NCBI RefSeq assembly: GCF_003202285.1
Contig: NZ_MASW01000006.1
Span: 372,001-436,000 of the forward strand
Reading direction: 5' to 3'
Source of the DNA: Prauserella muralis
Lineage (GTDB): Bacteria; Actinomycetota; Actinomycetes; Mycobacteriales; Pseudonocardiaceae
DNA length: 64,000 nt
Made by a program: the position numbers and the translations under genes. The notes under the pieces were generated by a model. The model saw only the letters and a list, made by a program, of their open reading frames with translations, did no database searches and was not told where the DNA came from. Of this stretch, positions 27,425 through 36,304 are shown piece after piece. Numbering within the stretch: the first letter of the stretch is position 1; every line of letters starts with the position of its first letter.

Positions 27425-27431
27425 GGGTTCG

Positions 27432-29087
27432 TCACCGCTCTTCCAGGTACCGGTGCACGAGGGTCACCGCCATGGCGCCCTCGCCGACGGCCGACGCGAC
27501 CCGCTTCACCGACTGGGCGCGCACGTCCCCTGCCACGAACACCCCCGGCACGCTCGACTCGAGATAGAAGGGGTCGCGGTCCAGCGGCCACCCGCTCGGG
27601 CGGGCGCCGTCCACCAGCAGGTCCGGCCCGGTCCAGACGAACCCGCGCTCGTCGCGCGCCACCACGCCGTCCAGCCAGCCGGTGCGCGGCGCGGCGCCGA
27701 TGAAGACGAACAGGTGGCTGGTGCCGACCGTCTCCGACGTGCCGTCGCGGTGGTCGAGCCGCAGCTGCTCCAGGTGCCCGTCGCCCCGCGCCTCGCCGAC
27801 GGTCGTGCTGGTGCGCACCCGGATGTTGTCGATCGCCTCGATCTGCTGGATCAGGTAGTGCGACATCGACGACTCCAGCGACTCGCCGCGCACCACCAGC
27901 GTCACCGACCGCGCGTGCCGGGAGAAGAACACCGCCGCCTGTCCCGCCGAGTTCGCGCCACCGACGATGTAGACGTCGCTGCCCACGCATTCGGGCGCCT
28001 CGGTGTTGGCCGACCCGTAGAACACGCCCCGCCCGGTCAGCTCGGCGACGCCGGGCGCCGTCAGGCTGCGGTACGAGACGCCGGTCGCGAGGATCACCGC
28101 GTGCGCCGCGATGCTCGACCCGTCGCCGAACCGCACCGCCCGCGCCGAACCCTGGACCTCCAGGGCCGTCACGTCCCGTGCGGTGAGCATCTCGGCGCCG
28201 AACTTCACCGCCTGCCTGCGCGCACGGTCGGTGAGCTGCGCGCCGGACACGCCGTCGGGGAAGCCGAGATAGTTCTCGATGCGACTGCTCTGCCCGGCCT
28301 GCCCGCCCGCGGCCTGCCGTTCGACCAGCACCGTGCGCAGCCCCTCGGACGCGCCGTACACCGCCGCGCCGAGGCCCGCAGGCCCGCCACCGACGACGAT
28401 CAGGTCGTAGAAGTCGGTGGCCGGGTCCACGGTGAGGCCGACGGCGGCGGCGATCTCGGCGTCGGACGGCGTGAGCAGGGCCCGGCCCCCGGTGGTGATG
28501 ACCACCGGGATCTCCGTCGGGTCGGCCGCCGCCGCGTCGAGCAACCGGCGGCCCTCGGGCTCGTCGATCGTGTAGTACCGGTAGGGCACGGCGTTGCGGG
28601 CGAGGAACTCCCTCGCCGCGAAGGTGGGTGCCGACCACCGGTGGCCCACGATCTTGATCTCCTCCACCGCGCTCGCCGCGGTGGACCGCCACGTCTCGAT
28701 CAGCGCGTCCACCACCGGGTAGAGCTTCTCCTCCGGTGGATCCCACGGTTTGAGCAGGTAGTGGTCGACGTCGACGAGGTTGATCGCCTGGATGGCCGCG
28801 TCCGTGTCGGCGTAGGCCGTCAGCAGCGCGCGGCGCGCCCTCGGGAAGAGGTCCATCGCCTGTTCGAGGAACTCGATGCCGTTCATCTCCGGCATCCGGT
28901 AGTCGGCGAGCATCGCGGCCACCTGCTCACCGCGCAGCTTCAGTTCCTTGAGCGCATCCAGCGCCTCCGTGCCGGACGAGGCGCGCACGACGCGGTGTCC
29001 CTCGCCGTAGCGGCGGCGGAGGTCCCTGGCCACAGCGCGGGACACCCCCGGGTCGTCGTCGACGGTCAGCAGCACCGGTTTGCTCAC
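27432..29087 (-). CDS. Response-regulator receiver fused to thioredoxin-reductase-like flavoprotein
   Basis: 551 residues. Residues 1-120 form a receiver domain with acidic pair in TVDDDPG and phosphoacceptor Asp62 in MLADYRMPEMNG. A short linker follows, then a thioredoxin-reductase-like domain with IVVGGGPAGLGAAVYGASEG (FAD) and VYIVGGANSAGQAA (NADPH). The TrxR CxxC site is absent: the place reads NTEAPECVG with one Cys, so it is not a classical disulfide reductase. Start uncertain: GTG 29087 has GGGAA 8 nt upstream; GTG 29105 overlaps the preceding stop. Between a UBP zinc-finger gene and a histidine kinase. Confidence 0.88.
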   Translation of the reverse strand: MSKPVLLTVDDDPGVSRAVARDLRRRYGEGHRVVRASSGTEALDALKELKLRGEQVAAMLADYRMPEMNGIEFLEQAMDLFPRARRALLTAYADTDAAIQAINLVDVDHYLLKPWDPPEEKLYPVVDALIETWRSTAASAVEEIKIVGHRWSAPTFAAREFLARNAVPYRYYTIDEPEGRRLLDAAAADPTEIPVVITTGGRALLTPSDAEIAAAVGLTVDPATDFYDLIVVGGGPAGLGAAVYGASEGLRTVLVERQAAGGQAGQSSRIENYLGFPDGVSGAQLTDRARRQAVKFGAEMLTARDVTALEVQGSARAVRFGDGSSIAAHAVILATGVSYRSLTAPGVAELTGRGVFYGSANTEAPECVGSDVYIVGGANSAGQAAVFFSRHARSVTLVVRGESLESSMSHYLIQQIEAIDNIRVRTSTTVGEARGDGHLEQLRLDHRDGTSETVGTSHLFVFIGAAPRTGWLDGVVARDERGFVWTGPDLLVDGARPSGWPLDRDPFYLESSVPGVFVAGDVRAQSVKRVASAVGEGAMAVTLVHRYLEER

Positions 29088-29101
29088 GGCGGGCGTTCCC
29101 G

Positions 29102-29362
29102 TCACACGATCGCTTTGTCGACGTAGCACCAGCGCCAGCTCTCGCCCGGTTCGAACGACTGGACCACGGGGTGCCCGGTCTGGGCGTAGTGGGCGCTCGC
29201 GTGCCGCGCGGGCGATGAGTCGCAGCATCCGACGTGCCCGCAGCCGAGGCACTCGCGCAGATGGACCCAGCGCCCGCCGACGGCGAGGCAGTCCGTGCAG
29301 CCCTCGGTGGAGCTGGGGGTCACGTCGCCGCTGAGGTCGGCGACGTGCGTACATTCGGCCAT
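29102..29362 (-). CDS. UBP-type zinc finger protein
   Basis: 86 residues containing a zf-UBP domain: CTHVADL at the N-terminus, CTDCLAVGGRWVHLRECLGC, then CGHVGCCDSS and HASAHYAQTGHP, supplying the Cys/His ligands for two or three zinc ions. In eukaryotes this domain binds the free ubiquitin C-terminus; bacteria lack ubiquitin, so the target here is unknown. First gene of the three-gene group with the receiver-flavoprotein and cNMP kinase, a combination recurring in actinobacteria. Confidence 0.88.
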   Translation of the reverse strand: MAECTHVADLSGDVTPSSTEGCTDCLAVGGRWVHLRECLGCGHVGCCDSSPARHASAHYAQTGHPVVQSFEPGESWRWCYVDKAIV

Positions 29363-29415
29363 GTGCCCATCATCGCACCCCTGTTCCGGAGCAGGGCGGG
29401 TTTTCCGCGGCACGC

Positions 29416-30282
29416 TCACCGGGGCGCGGTGTGCCGGGTGATGGCGGAGACGACGACCTCCCACAACCTCGGCGGCGGCACCTGGTGCCCCATCCCCTCC
29501 AGCGCCACGAAAGCCGCGCCGGGAATCTCGGCGGCGAGCGCCGTGCCGTGCGGCAGCGGGAAGAGCGGGTCGTCGGTACCGTGCAGTACCAGTGCCGGCA
29601 CGGTGACGTCCGCGAGCCGCAGCTCGTCGCCGTCCTGCTCGGCAGCGATCACGAGGTCGTGGTTGGTCAGGCTCGCACGCAGGTCGCGGCTGCGATCCAC
29701 GATCCGGCGGACCACGCGGCGCACCCATGCCTCGTCGAAGCCGCGCGGCCCCTCGTAGTCGCGTTCGGCGTCGACGAGGTACTCGAGCACAGCCGCGCGG
29801 TCGTCCCACGCCGGTTCGGGCGCCGGGTTCCCGAACACCGCGGCGATCCGGGGATCCATCGGCGGCAGCGGCGTGGGGTCGCCGCGCGTGCCGATCGGGC
29901 TGGTCGCGATCAGGGTCATCGTCAGCAGCCTGCCGGGATCGCGCAGGGCCAGCTCCTGCGCGATCCCGCCGCCCATCGACACGCCGACGACATGCGCGCG
30001 GTCGAGGCCTAGCCCGTCGAGGATGCGGATCGGGTCCCGCGTCAGGTCGGCGGCGGAATAGGTGGGCGCGCCGACCGGCGAGGCCACCGAACGCCCCGTG
30101 TCGCGATGGTCGTACCGGATCACGAAGCGACCACGGGCCGCCAGCAGTTCGCAGAACTCGGCATCCCACCAGTCCATTGACGCCGCCGCGCCGCCGATCA
30201 GCAGGATCGCCGGTGCGGCGCGGTCGCCGAACGTCTCCAGGCAGAGCTCGGCGCCGTCGACGGTCATCAGTTGCTCGGTCAT
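29416..30282 (-). CDS. Alpha/beta hydrolase
   Basis: 288-residue serine hydrolase. The nucleophile elbow is VGVSMGGGIAQ with Ser102; the oxyanion region is LIGGAAASMDWWD; the later catalytic Asp is in VLHGTDDPLFP and the His in GMGHQVPP. It resembles the RdmC/aclacinomycin methylesterase-like and TAP-like hydrolases, but nothing nearby points to a substrate. ATG start. Lies upstream of the zinc-finger trio with a 53-nt gap, possibly cotranscribed. Confidence 0.88.
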   Translation of the reverse strand: MTEQLMTVDGAELCLETFGDRAAPAILLIGGAAASMDWWDAEFCELLAARGRFVIRYDHRDTGRSVASPVGAPTYSAADLTRDPIRILDGLGLDRAHVVGVSMGGGIAQELALRDPGRLLTMTLIATSPIGTRGDPTPLPPMDPRIAAVFGNPAPEPAWDDRAAVLEYLVDAERDYEGPRGFDEAWVRRVVRRIVDRSRDLRASLTNHDLVIAAEQDGDELRLADVTVPALVLHGTDDPLFPLPHGTALAAEIPGAAFVALEGMGHQVPPPRLWEVVVSAITRHTAPR

Positions 30283-30323
30283 GTCAGGACAGACCTGCGC
30301 GGCACAGGGAACTCATCGGCGGA

Positions 30324-30794
30324 TCAGGACACCGTGCCCCGCCGGGCCCGCTGATTGGCGTACTTGCGGGCCGCGAACTCGTAGGCCTCGGTCAGCAGAG
30401 GCCGCACGGCCTCGAGCGTCTCGTCGCTGGGCGACACCACGCACACCCAGTACTGGGAGGCGTAGACCGGATGCGGCAGTAACTGGTCACGCTCCGCGTA
30501 GTCGAACCCGGTGTCCAGCACACCACCCTCGCCGCGCTCGGTCGGCGGTGCGCCGAACCGCGCCGTGTAGGTGGCCTTGGTGACTCCGATGTTCAACCGG
30601 TAGGCGCCTGGCCGGTCCAGCGCCGAGGCGGTGTCGTAGGTGTCCCCGGCGACGACCGTGACGAACGGGAACATCCGCTCGTTCGGCAGGTCACCGTCGG
30701 GGTCGTAGACGAGGAAGGAGTCCCCGGCGTGTTCCAGCACGCGGACACCCTCGAACGTGGCTGCAAGGTGGCGGGTCAGCTCGGATGCGTTCAC
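30324..30794 (-). CDS. DUF6194-type hypothetical protein
   Basis: 156-residue soluble protein with a start like LVYDPDGDLPNERMFPFVTVV, then a conserved RPGAYRLNIGVTKATY, and later LLPHPVYASQYWVCV. This arrangement matches my recollection of the DUF6194 family, whose function is unknown. It resembles proteins with the DUF1801/YjbR-like fold that are assumed to bind small ligands. GTG start. No operon partner is evident. Family assignment is moderately sure; existence as a gene is likely. Confidence 0.7.
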   Translation of the reverse strand: MNASELTRHLAATFEGVRVLEHAGDSFLVYDPDGDLPNERMFPFVTVVAGDTYDTASALDRPGAYRLNIGVTKATYTARFGAPPTERGEGGVLDTGFDYAERDQLLPHPVYASQYWVCVVSPSDETLEAVRPLLTEAYEFAARKYANQRARRGTVS

Positions 30795-31017
30795 GCCTTC
30801 AAGCCTCTCATTGAACTACCCAGTGAGGCTTTCTCCGAACCCACGCCTCAGATCTGGGTAAACCCTCAAAGGGCATGGAACGAGCGCGAAACAGGGAGAA
30901 GTTCGTCGCGACATAACTCGCCGCGATGAGGAGGCCGCCGCCAGGACGATGAACCGGCCGCAGCAGCGGTACCTGCACGCCAGGGCCGCCCGGCTGGCCG
31001 CGGATTAAGATCGGTTC

Positions 31018-31678
31018 GTGCCGTACGCCCGCGCGGCCGACGACGCCGCGCTGTACTACGAGATCCACGGCCGCGGCGAGCGCGTCCTGCTGCTGCTCGC
31101 CGGCCAGGCCAACAACCACCACCGACGCACTCGCGGTGCTCGATGACCTCGGCGCCGACCGGGTGGACGTGTACGGCACCTCGATGGGCGGCAGGGTCGC
31201 GCAGTGGCTCGCCGCCGATCATCCCGAGCGGGTCGGCAGCCTGGTCCTGGGCTGCACCTCGCCGGGCGCTCCGCACGGCGTCGAACGCAGCGACCAGGTG
31301 CGGCGCTCGCTCGCGCAGCCCGATGCCGCCGCCGCACGGCGGGCACTGCTCGAGCTGATGTACAGCCCCGGGTGGCTGGCCACGCATCCCGGTCCCTATC
31401 GCACGCTCGGCGACCCCGGCATGCCCGCACACGCGCGGCGACGGCATCTGACGGCCAGCGCCCGGCACAACGCCTGGGACGCCCTACCGGGGATCAGCGC
31501 GCCGACACTCGTCGTGCACGGTACCGACGACACGTTCAACCCGGTCGCGAACGCGCCGCTGCTGGCGCAGCGCATTCCGGACGCGACGATGGAGCTGATT
31601 CCCGGCGCACGGCACGCCTACTTCGAGGAGTACCGGGCCGTCGCGAGCCCGCTCGTGCTCGGCTTCCTCGGCGTCTAG
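31018..31678 (+). pseudogene. Alpha/beta hydrolase broken by internal deletion and frameshift
   Basis: The first 35 codons from the GTG at 31018 read as a normal hydrolase N-terminus, ending LLLLAGQANNHH. That frame then stops at 31144. The rest of the protein resumes in another frame from about 31115, beginning TTDALAVLDDLGADRV, and keeps the elbow YGTSMGGRVAQ, the Asp in VVHGTDDTF and the His in GARHAYFEE. About 45 residues normally present between these parts, including strands before the elbow, are missing. The combination shows a deletion that also shifted frame. Confidence 0.8.
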
Positions 31679-31698
31679 CAGCCCGGTGACCGGAGGGC

Positions 31699-32148
31699 TC
31701 AGTACAGCCGGAAGTCGTCGAAGTCGAAGCCCGGCGAGACCACGCAGGACACCAGCACCTCTCCGGCGGTGGCCGGGCAGGCGGACTGCCAGGTTCCGGC
31801 CGGAACGAGCACCTGCGGCCGTTCACCACCCTCGACGTCCGGCCCGAGCGTCACGACATCGGGACGCTCGGCGGGGCGTTCCCCGTCGCCGCCGAGCCGC
31901 AGGGTGAGGGCGACGCCCCGGTGCCACAGCCACAGCTCGTCGCCGCGCACCTGGTGCCACCGCGACTCCTCGCCGGGACCGAGCAGGTAGTAGATGCCGG
32001 TCGCCGACGCGCGCTCACCCGGATAGCCCTCCGGGGTGAACCGCGATGCCGTCTCCCACGTCCTGCGGAACCAGCCACCTTCCGGATGGGGTGCGAGGTC
32101 GAGCTCCTGGGCCAGCGGCGGGCGGTGGGCGGGGGCCGGTCCGGACAT
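31699..32148 (-). CDS. Cupin_5 (DUF985) family protein
   Basis: 149 residues forming a single cupin barrel. The DUF985 signature is clear: LDLAPHPEGGWFRRTW at the N-terminus, ATGIYYLLGPGEESRWH, then VLVPAGTWQSACP and a terminal SPGFDFDDFRLY. Cupin metal ligands are the usual His and Glu of the central part. Function in bacteria is not established. ATG at 32148 removes an unrelated open frame upstream. Nearest upstream gene is the methyltransferase, with an 8-nt gap, so the two may be one unit. Confidence 0.9.
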   Translation of the reverse strand: MSGPAPAHRPPLAQELDLAPHPEGGWFRRTWETASRFTPEGYPGERASATGIYYLLGPGEESRWHQVRGDELWLWHRGVALTLRLGGDGERPAERPDVVTLGPDVEGGERPQVLVPAGTWQSACPATAGEVLVSCVVSPGFDFDDFRLY

Positions 32149-32156
32149 GGCGCCGC

Positions 32157-32975
32157 CTAGGGCTTGCGCGCCACGCCGCAGAGCGCGCGCAGCCGGGCCG
32201 GGTCGCCCACGGGAGGCTTGTCCGGCCGCCACTGCGACACCCACACCAGGCCCGGCTCCACCAGCTCGAAGTCGCCGAACAGCGCGGCGATCTCCTCACG
32301 GGTGCGCCAGTGGCCCAGGTGGGTGGCCTGGCGCTTGTAGTTGTCGGCGATCTGCTGGAGGTTCGACTGGGCCTCCTCGTCGATCTCGTCGACGCTCACG
32401 TGCGAGAGCACGAGCAGGCTGCCGGGGGCCAGCCGGTCGCGGTAGTAGGCCAGCGTCTGCTCCGGCTTCAGCTCCGGCGGCATGAAGTGCAGCAGTGCCA
32501 CGGTGAGCAGACACACCGGCTCGGCCGGGTCGATCCAGCCGCGCTTGACGATGTCCTGCCACAGCTCGGGGCCGTCGAAGAAGTCCCGGCACAGCGCGTG
32601 GTGGCGCTCCGGGTCGGCGGTCTCCTCCAGCAGGATCTGGCCGTGCGCGTGGGCGACCGGCTCGTTGTCGATGTAGACGACCCGCGCGTCGGTGGCACCC
32701 GCCTCGTCGGCGACCTCGTGCACGTTGCCCTGGGTGGGCAGGCCGCTGCCGATGTCGACGAACTGCCGGATGCCCTGCTCGACGGCGTAACGCACGGCTC
32801 TGCCGAGGAACGCCCGGTTCGCTCTGATGCCGTCCCGCATCGCGGGCATGAGCTTCAGCTGCTCGTCGGCGAACTTCCGGTCGATGGCCCAGTTGTGGGT
32901 GCCGCCGAGAACGTAGTCGTAGACCCGGCCTGCGCTGGGCCGTTCCAGGTCGACGGGCGGTAGTTCCTCAGACAC
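32157..32975 (-). CDS. SAM-dependent methyltransferase (DUF574/Methyltransf_19 family)
   Basis: 272 residues typical of this actinobacteria-enriched family: RPSAGRVYDYVLGGTHNW near the start, SAM-binding FVDIGSGLPTQGNVHEV with DIGSG at 74-78, and HVSVDEIDEE late. Substrate unknown. The GTG at 32975 is chosen over an ATG at 33041 because a TACAGT -10 hexamer lies 7 nt before it, which would start transcription at the GTG itself, and because the protein then has normal family length. Confidence 0.87.
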   Translation of the reverse strand: MSEELPPVDLERPSAGRVYDYVLGGTHNWAIDRKFADEQLKLMPAMRDGIRANRAFLGRAVRYAVEQGIRQFVDIGSGLPTQGNVHEVADEAGATDARVVYIDNEPVAHAHGQILLEETADPERHHALCRDFFDGPELWQDIVKRGWIDPAEPVCLLTVALLHFMPPELKPEQTLAYYRDRLAPGSLLVLSHVSVDEIDEEAQSNLQQIADNYKRQATHLGHWRTREEIAALFGDFELVEPGLVWVSQWRPDKPPVGDPARLRALCGVARKP

Positions 32976-32982
32976 AGCGCGA

Positions 32983-32988
32983 ACTGTA
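32983..32988 (-). promoter_or_regulatory. -10 element of a probable leaderless methyltransferase mRNA
   Basis: TACAGT on the minus strand, 7 nt before the GTG at 32975, with no ribosome site in between. Spacing fits leaderless transcription. No convincing -35. Confidence 0.45.
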
Positions 32989-33061
32989 CCCGAACGGGCG
33001 ATGGCCGGGCCGGGCAGCACGCCAGAGTTGATCTTGGCCATGCTGTCGTCGTTGTCCCGGC

Positions 33062-33895
33062 TCACCGGCCGAAGCCCGCGGTCAGGCCGCTGACCAGCTG
33101 CCTGCGGCCCACGATGTAGAGGGCGAGCACCGGAAGCGTGGACAGCACCACCGCGGCCAGCACGGCCGGGATGTCGACCTGGAACTGCCCCTGGAAGCTC
33201 CACAGCGCGAGCGGCAGCACCCGCTGGTCCGGGCTCTGCGTGAGGATCAGCGGGTAGAGGAAGCCGTTCCACACCTGCAGGCCGTCGTAGACGGCGACGG
33301 TGACCACGGCGGGCCGCACCAGCGGCAGCACGAGGCTGAACAGCATGCGCCAGTGCCCCGCGCCGTCGAGCCGCATCGACTCGAACAGCTCACCCGGCAC
33401 GTCACGCAGGAAGTTCGCCAGGATGATCACCGTGAGGGGAATGGCGAACGCCGCCGACGGCAGGATGATGGCGAGCAGCGTGTCGTACAGGTGGGCTCTG
33501 GTGATCAGGTAGTAGACGGGGATGATCGTCGCCTGCAACGGAATGGCCAGCCCCAGCAGGAACGCCTTGTACGTCAGCCCGGCAAGGCGGCCGCCGTTGC
33601 GCACCACGTAGTACGCGGCCATCAGCGACACCGTCACCGTGATGGCGACCGTGCCGAGCGTGACGACGACGCTGTTGAGCAGGTAGCGGAGGAAGTCGTC
33701 CTCCAGCACCCGCCCGTAGTTGTCCACGGTGGGCTCGGCAGGCGGCAGCAGCGGGTTGGAGCTGTAGAAGCCCTCCATGCTGCGCAGGCTGGTGAGCACC
33801 ACGTAGTACACCGGCAGCAGCACCACCAGCAGCCACCCGAAGGCGAGCACGCCGCCGGGCACGTTGATCCGGGTGCGGGTGACGTTGACCGCCAT
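33062..33895 (-). CDS. Sugar ABC transporter permease (MalG type)
   Basis: 277-residue inner-membrane permease with six predicted helices. The EAA motif lies in FESMRLDGAGHWRMLFSLVLP, which contacts the ATPase. MalG-class proteins end near a conserved GLTAGFGR-like tail, seen here. The ATG overlaps the stop of the partner permease (ATGA). No ATPase gene is present in the cluster, as is common in actinobacteria where MsiK serves several importers. Probably the BxlG equivalent of a xylooligosaccharide importer. Confidence 0.93.
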   Translation of the reverse strand: MAVNVTRTRINVPGGVLAFGWLLVVLLPVYYVVLTSLRSMEGFYSSNPLLPPAEPTVDNYGRVLEDDFLRYLLNSVVVTLGTVAITVTVSLMAAYYVVRNGGRLAGLTYKAFLLGLAIPLQATIIPVYYLITRAHLYDTLLAIILPSAAFAIPLTVIILANFLRDVPGELFESMRLDGAGHWRMLFSLVLPLVRPAVVTVAVYDGLQVWNGFLYPLILTQSPDQRVLPLALWSFQGQFQVDIPAVLAAVVLSTLPVLALYIVGRRQLVSGLTAGFGR

Positions 33896-34860
33896 CAGGC
33901 TCCCTCCAGCTGGCTGCCGCGGCGGAAACTGGACAGCCGGGACAGTCCCAGCGCCAGCGCGAGGCCCGTGCCGACGAGCAGCACCGCGAGCACGCTCGCG
34001 GCTCCCATGTTGTTGGCGCGGAAACCGGTCAGGTACATGTCGAGCGGCAGGATGCGCGTCGCGTTGCCCGGCCCGCCCTCGGTGAGCACGTAGACCAGGT
34101 CGAAGTAGGTCAGCGAGCCGACGAGCATCAGCGTCGACGACGTGATGATGGTGTAGCGCAGCTGCGGCAGCGTGATGTGGAAGAACTGCCGCACCCGACC
34201 CGCGCCGTCGATCTCGGCCGCCTCGTACAGCGAGGCCGGGATCTGCCGCACCCCGGCCTGGTAGAGCAGGGTGTGGAAGGGCACGAACTGCCAGGCGATC
34301 ACGAAGATCACCACGTACAGCGCGAGGTCCCGGTCGCCGAGCCAGTCCTGGGCGAACGCCTCGATGCCGAAGGCAAGGCTCATCCCGAAGTTCGGGTCGA
34401 GCAGTGCCTTGAACGCGATGGCGATGGCCGCCGAGGAGAGCAGCATCGGCAGGAAGTACAGCACGCCGAGCAGCGCCCGGTACCGGCCGCGGGCGGCGAT
34501 GAACACGCCGAGCAGCATCGAGATCGGGGTCTGCACCAGCCAGCTCAGCACCATGACCTGGACGCTGAGCCACAGCGCCTGGTAGGTCATCGAGTCGCCG
34601 AGCACGTTGAACCAGTTGACCAGCCCCGCCCAGCTCATGCCGGAGATGCCGTCCCACGACACGAAACTGAGCAGCACGACGCCGACCAGCGGAACGAGCG
34701 CGAACACGCCGAAGAAGAGCAGGGCGGGCACGGCCATGATGCCGCTCGGCCCCGTGCGGTCCCTGCGGGGCGCGGGGCCGGTTCTCCTCGCTGCAGCGGG
34801 CCGCCCGGCGCGGCGGCTGGCCGCCACGCCGGGCTTGCGCTCCGTGACTCTCGTGCTCAC
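33895..34860 (-). CDS. Sugar ABC transporter permease (MalF/UgpA type)
   Basis: 321-residue permease with a basic Arg-rich cytoplasmic N-terminus (about 1-40) and six helices. The EAA motif is LYEAAEIDGAGRVRQFFHITLP. Forms a heterodimer with the MalG-type permease downstream. Its GTG overlaps the stop of the binding-protein gene by 4 nt, so all three transporter genes form one coupled operon. Probably the BxlF equivalent. Confidence 0.93.
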   Translation of the reverse strand: MSTRVTERKPGVAASRRAGRPAAARRTGPAPRRDRTGPSGIMAVPALLFFGVFALVPLVGVVLLSFVSWDGISGMSWAGLVNWFNVLGDSMTYQALWLSVQVMVLSWLVQTPISMLLGVFIAARGRYRALLGVLYFLPMLLSSAAIAIAFKALLDPNFGMSLAFGIEAFAQDWLGDRDLALYVVIFVIAWQFVPFHTLLYQAGVRQIPASLYEAAEIDGAGRVRQFFHITLPQLRYTIITSSTLMLVGSLTYFDLVYVLTEGGPGNATRILPLDMYLTGFRANNMGAASVLAVLLVGTGLALALGLSRLSSFRRGSQLEGA

Positions 34861-36167
34861 TGCTGCCCGATCGTCTTGTTCATGTTGGCCGAGAACTGCT
34901 CGGGCGTGATCTGCTTGGTGAACAGCTGATCCAGGTTGTTCAGCAACGCCTCGCCCTGCCGCGGTGTGAGCGCCTGGTCCCAGGAGAGCTGGAAGTTCGG
35001 CGCCTCGGCGGCCATGTTGTACACAAAGGACAGATAGTCGGGGTTCTCCGCACCGGCCAGCTTGTCCTCGATGCCCTTCACCGGCGGCACGGACCCGCCC
35101 GAGAGCAGGTTGTCGACGTAGCTGTCGTTCATCATGCCGTCCTTGAGGTAGGACAGTGCGGCCTGCTTCTCCTGCTCGCCCGCGCCGGCCGAGACGGACC
35201 AGAAGTTCGACGGGTTACCGACGATGTTGTCCGGGTCGCCCTTGCCGCCCTCGACGACGGGGAAGGTGGTGTAGCCCAGCTTGTCCTCGGCGATGAACTC
35301 GGGCGCGGAGTCCTTGATGGTCGGGTAGGCCCACGAGCCCATGAGCATCATCGCGGCCTTGCCCGTGTAGAGCAGGGCGGAGTCGGCGGCGCTGTCCGAG
35401 GCGATCGAGTTGAAGCCCTTGACGAACCCGCCCGCGTCGACGAGCTGCTGGATCTTGCGGTTGGCCTCCAGGATCGCCGGATGCGACCACGCGCCCGGCT
35501 CGCCCTCGGCGATGGCGTTGAACACCTCGGGCCCGCCGATGCGGTCGACGAGGTACTCCTCCCACATCAGCTGCGGCCACTTGCTCTGCCCGCCGATGGA
35601 CAGCGGCGCGATGTTCTGCTGCTTGAACTTGGGCACCAGGGCCATCAGGTCGTCCCAGGTCTCCGGCGGCTCCACGCCGACCCGGTCGAACAGCTCCTTG
35701 TTGTAGTAGAGGATCACGGGCTGCATGCCGTTGTTCGGCAGCGCGTAGGTCTTGCCGTCGATCTTTCCGGTCTCGAGCACCGAGGGCAGGAACCGGTCGG
35801 CGAGCGCCGGGTTGTCGTTGATCTGCCCGGAAAGATCCATGACCTTGTCCGCGTCGACCCACTGCTGGAGCGTTCCGCCACCCCAGCCGAAGATCAGCGT
35901 CGGCGCGTCGCCCGCACCGATGGCGGTGCGGATCTTCTGCTTGTAGGCGTCGTTGGCGAAGAACTCCGCGTTGATCCGCGAGCCGGAGTGGTCGGCGTTC
36001 CAGTTCTCGAAGGACGTGCGCAGCGTCTGTTCGTCGCCGCCCGTCAGCGCCCAGGCCGACGCCCCGCCGGCACTGCCGGGTCCGCTGGATCCGCAGGACG
36101 CCACGAGAGTCAGGAGCGCGGCCAGCCCGGTGGAGAGAAGCGCCGTCCGCCGCTTACCCAGTGTCAT
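34857..36167 (-). CDS. Sugar ABC transporter substrate-binding lipoprotein
   Basis: 436-residue extracellular binding protein of the family-1 (MalE/UgpB-like) type. A lipoprotein signal peptide ends in the lipobox LVASC with Cys25; a Gly/Ser-rich tether follows. Mature-domain features include GGTLQQWVDADKVMDLSG and YALPNNGMQPVILYYNK. First gene of the transporter operon. A CCGAAA-GT-TTTCGG palindrome lies just upstream at the predicted transcription start, so it is probably repressed by the divergent LacI-type protein. Probable ligand: xylo- or gluco-oligosaccharides (inferred from the GH3 enzyme). Confidence 0.93.
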   Translation of the reverse strand: MTLGKRRTALLSTGLAALLTLVASCGSSGPGSAGGASAWALTGGDEQTLRTSFENWNADHSGSRINAEFFANDAYKQKIRTAIGAGDAPTLIFGWGGGTLQQWVDADKVMDLSGQINDNPALADRFLPSVLETGKIDGKTYALPNNGMQPVILYYNKELFDRVGVEPPETWDDLMALVPKFKQQNIAPLSIGGQSKWPQLMWEEYLVDRIGGPEVFNAIAEGEPGAWSHPAILEANRKIQQLVDAGGFVKGFNSIASDSAADSALLYTGKAAMMLMGSWAYPTIKDSAPEFIAEDKLGYTTFPVVEGGKGDPDNIVGNPSNFWSVSAGAGEQEKQAALSYLKDGMMNDSYVDNLLSGGSVPPVKGIEDKLAGAENPDYLSFVYNMAAEAPNFQLSWDQALTPRQGEALLNNLDQLFTKQITPEQFSANMNKTIGQQ

Positions 36168-36190
36168 GTTGTGCCTTCCTCATCGAAGGT

Positions 36191-36204
36191 CCGAAAGTTT
36201 TCGG
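36191..36204. promoter_or_regulatory. LacI-type operator at the transporter promoter
   Basis: CCGAAA-GT-TTTCGG, a perfect 6+2+6 palindrome. It begins just downstream of a TAGTGT -10-like hexamer on the minus strand (36207-36212), where bound repressor would block transcription of the transporter operon. Confidence 0.65.
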
Positions 36205-36304
36205 AAACACTACGGTGTGGGAGGTGACCCTAGAGCGGCCGCTTGCCAGGAGTCAAGGTGCCAAATAGAGGTCTTCAACAGCTATCCCGCATGGTTATAG
36301 TGTG

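Noticed and set aside
30949-31008. A short frame MNRPQQRYLHARAARLAAD
   Set aside because: Looks a little like the tail of a protein but has no upstream part and no ribosome site; left unannotated.
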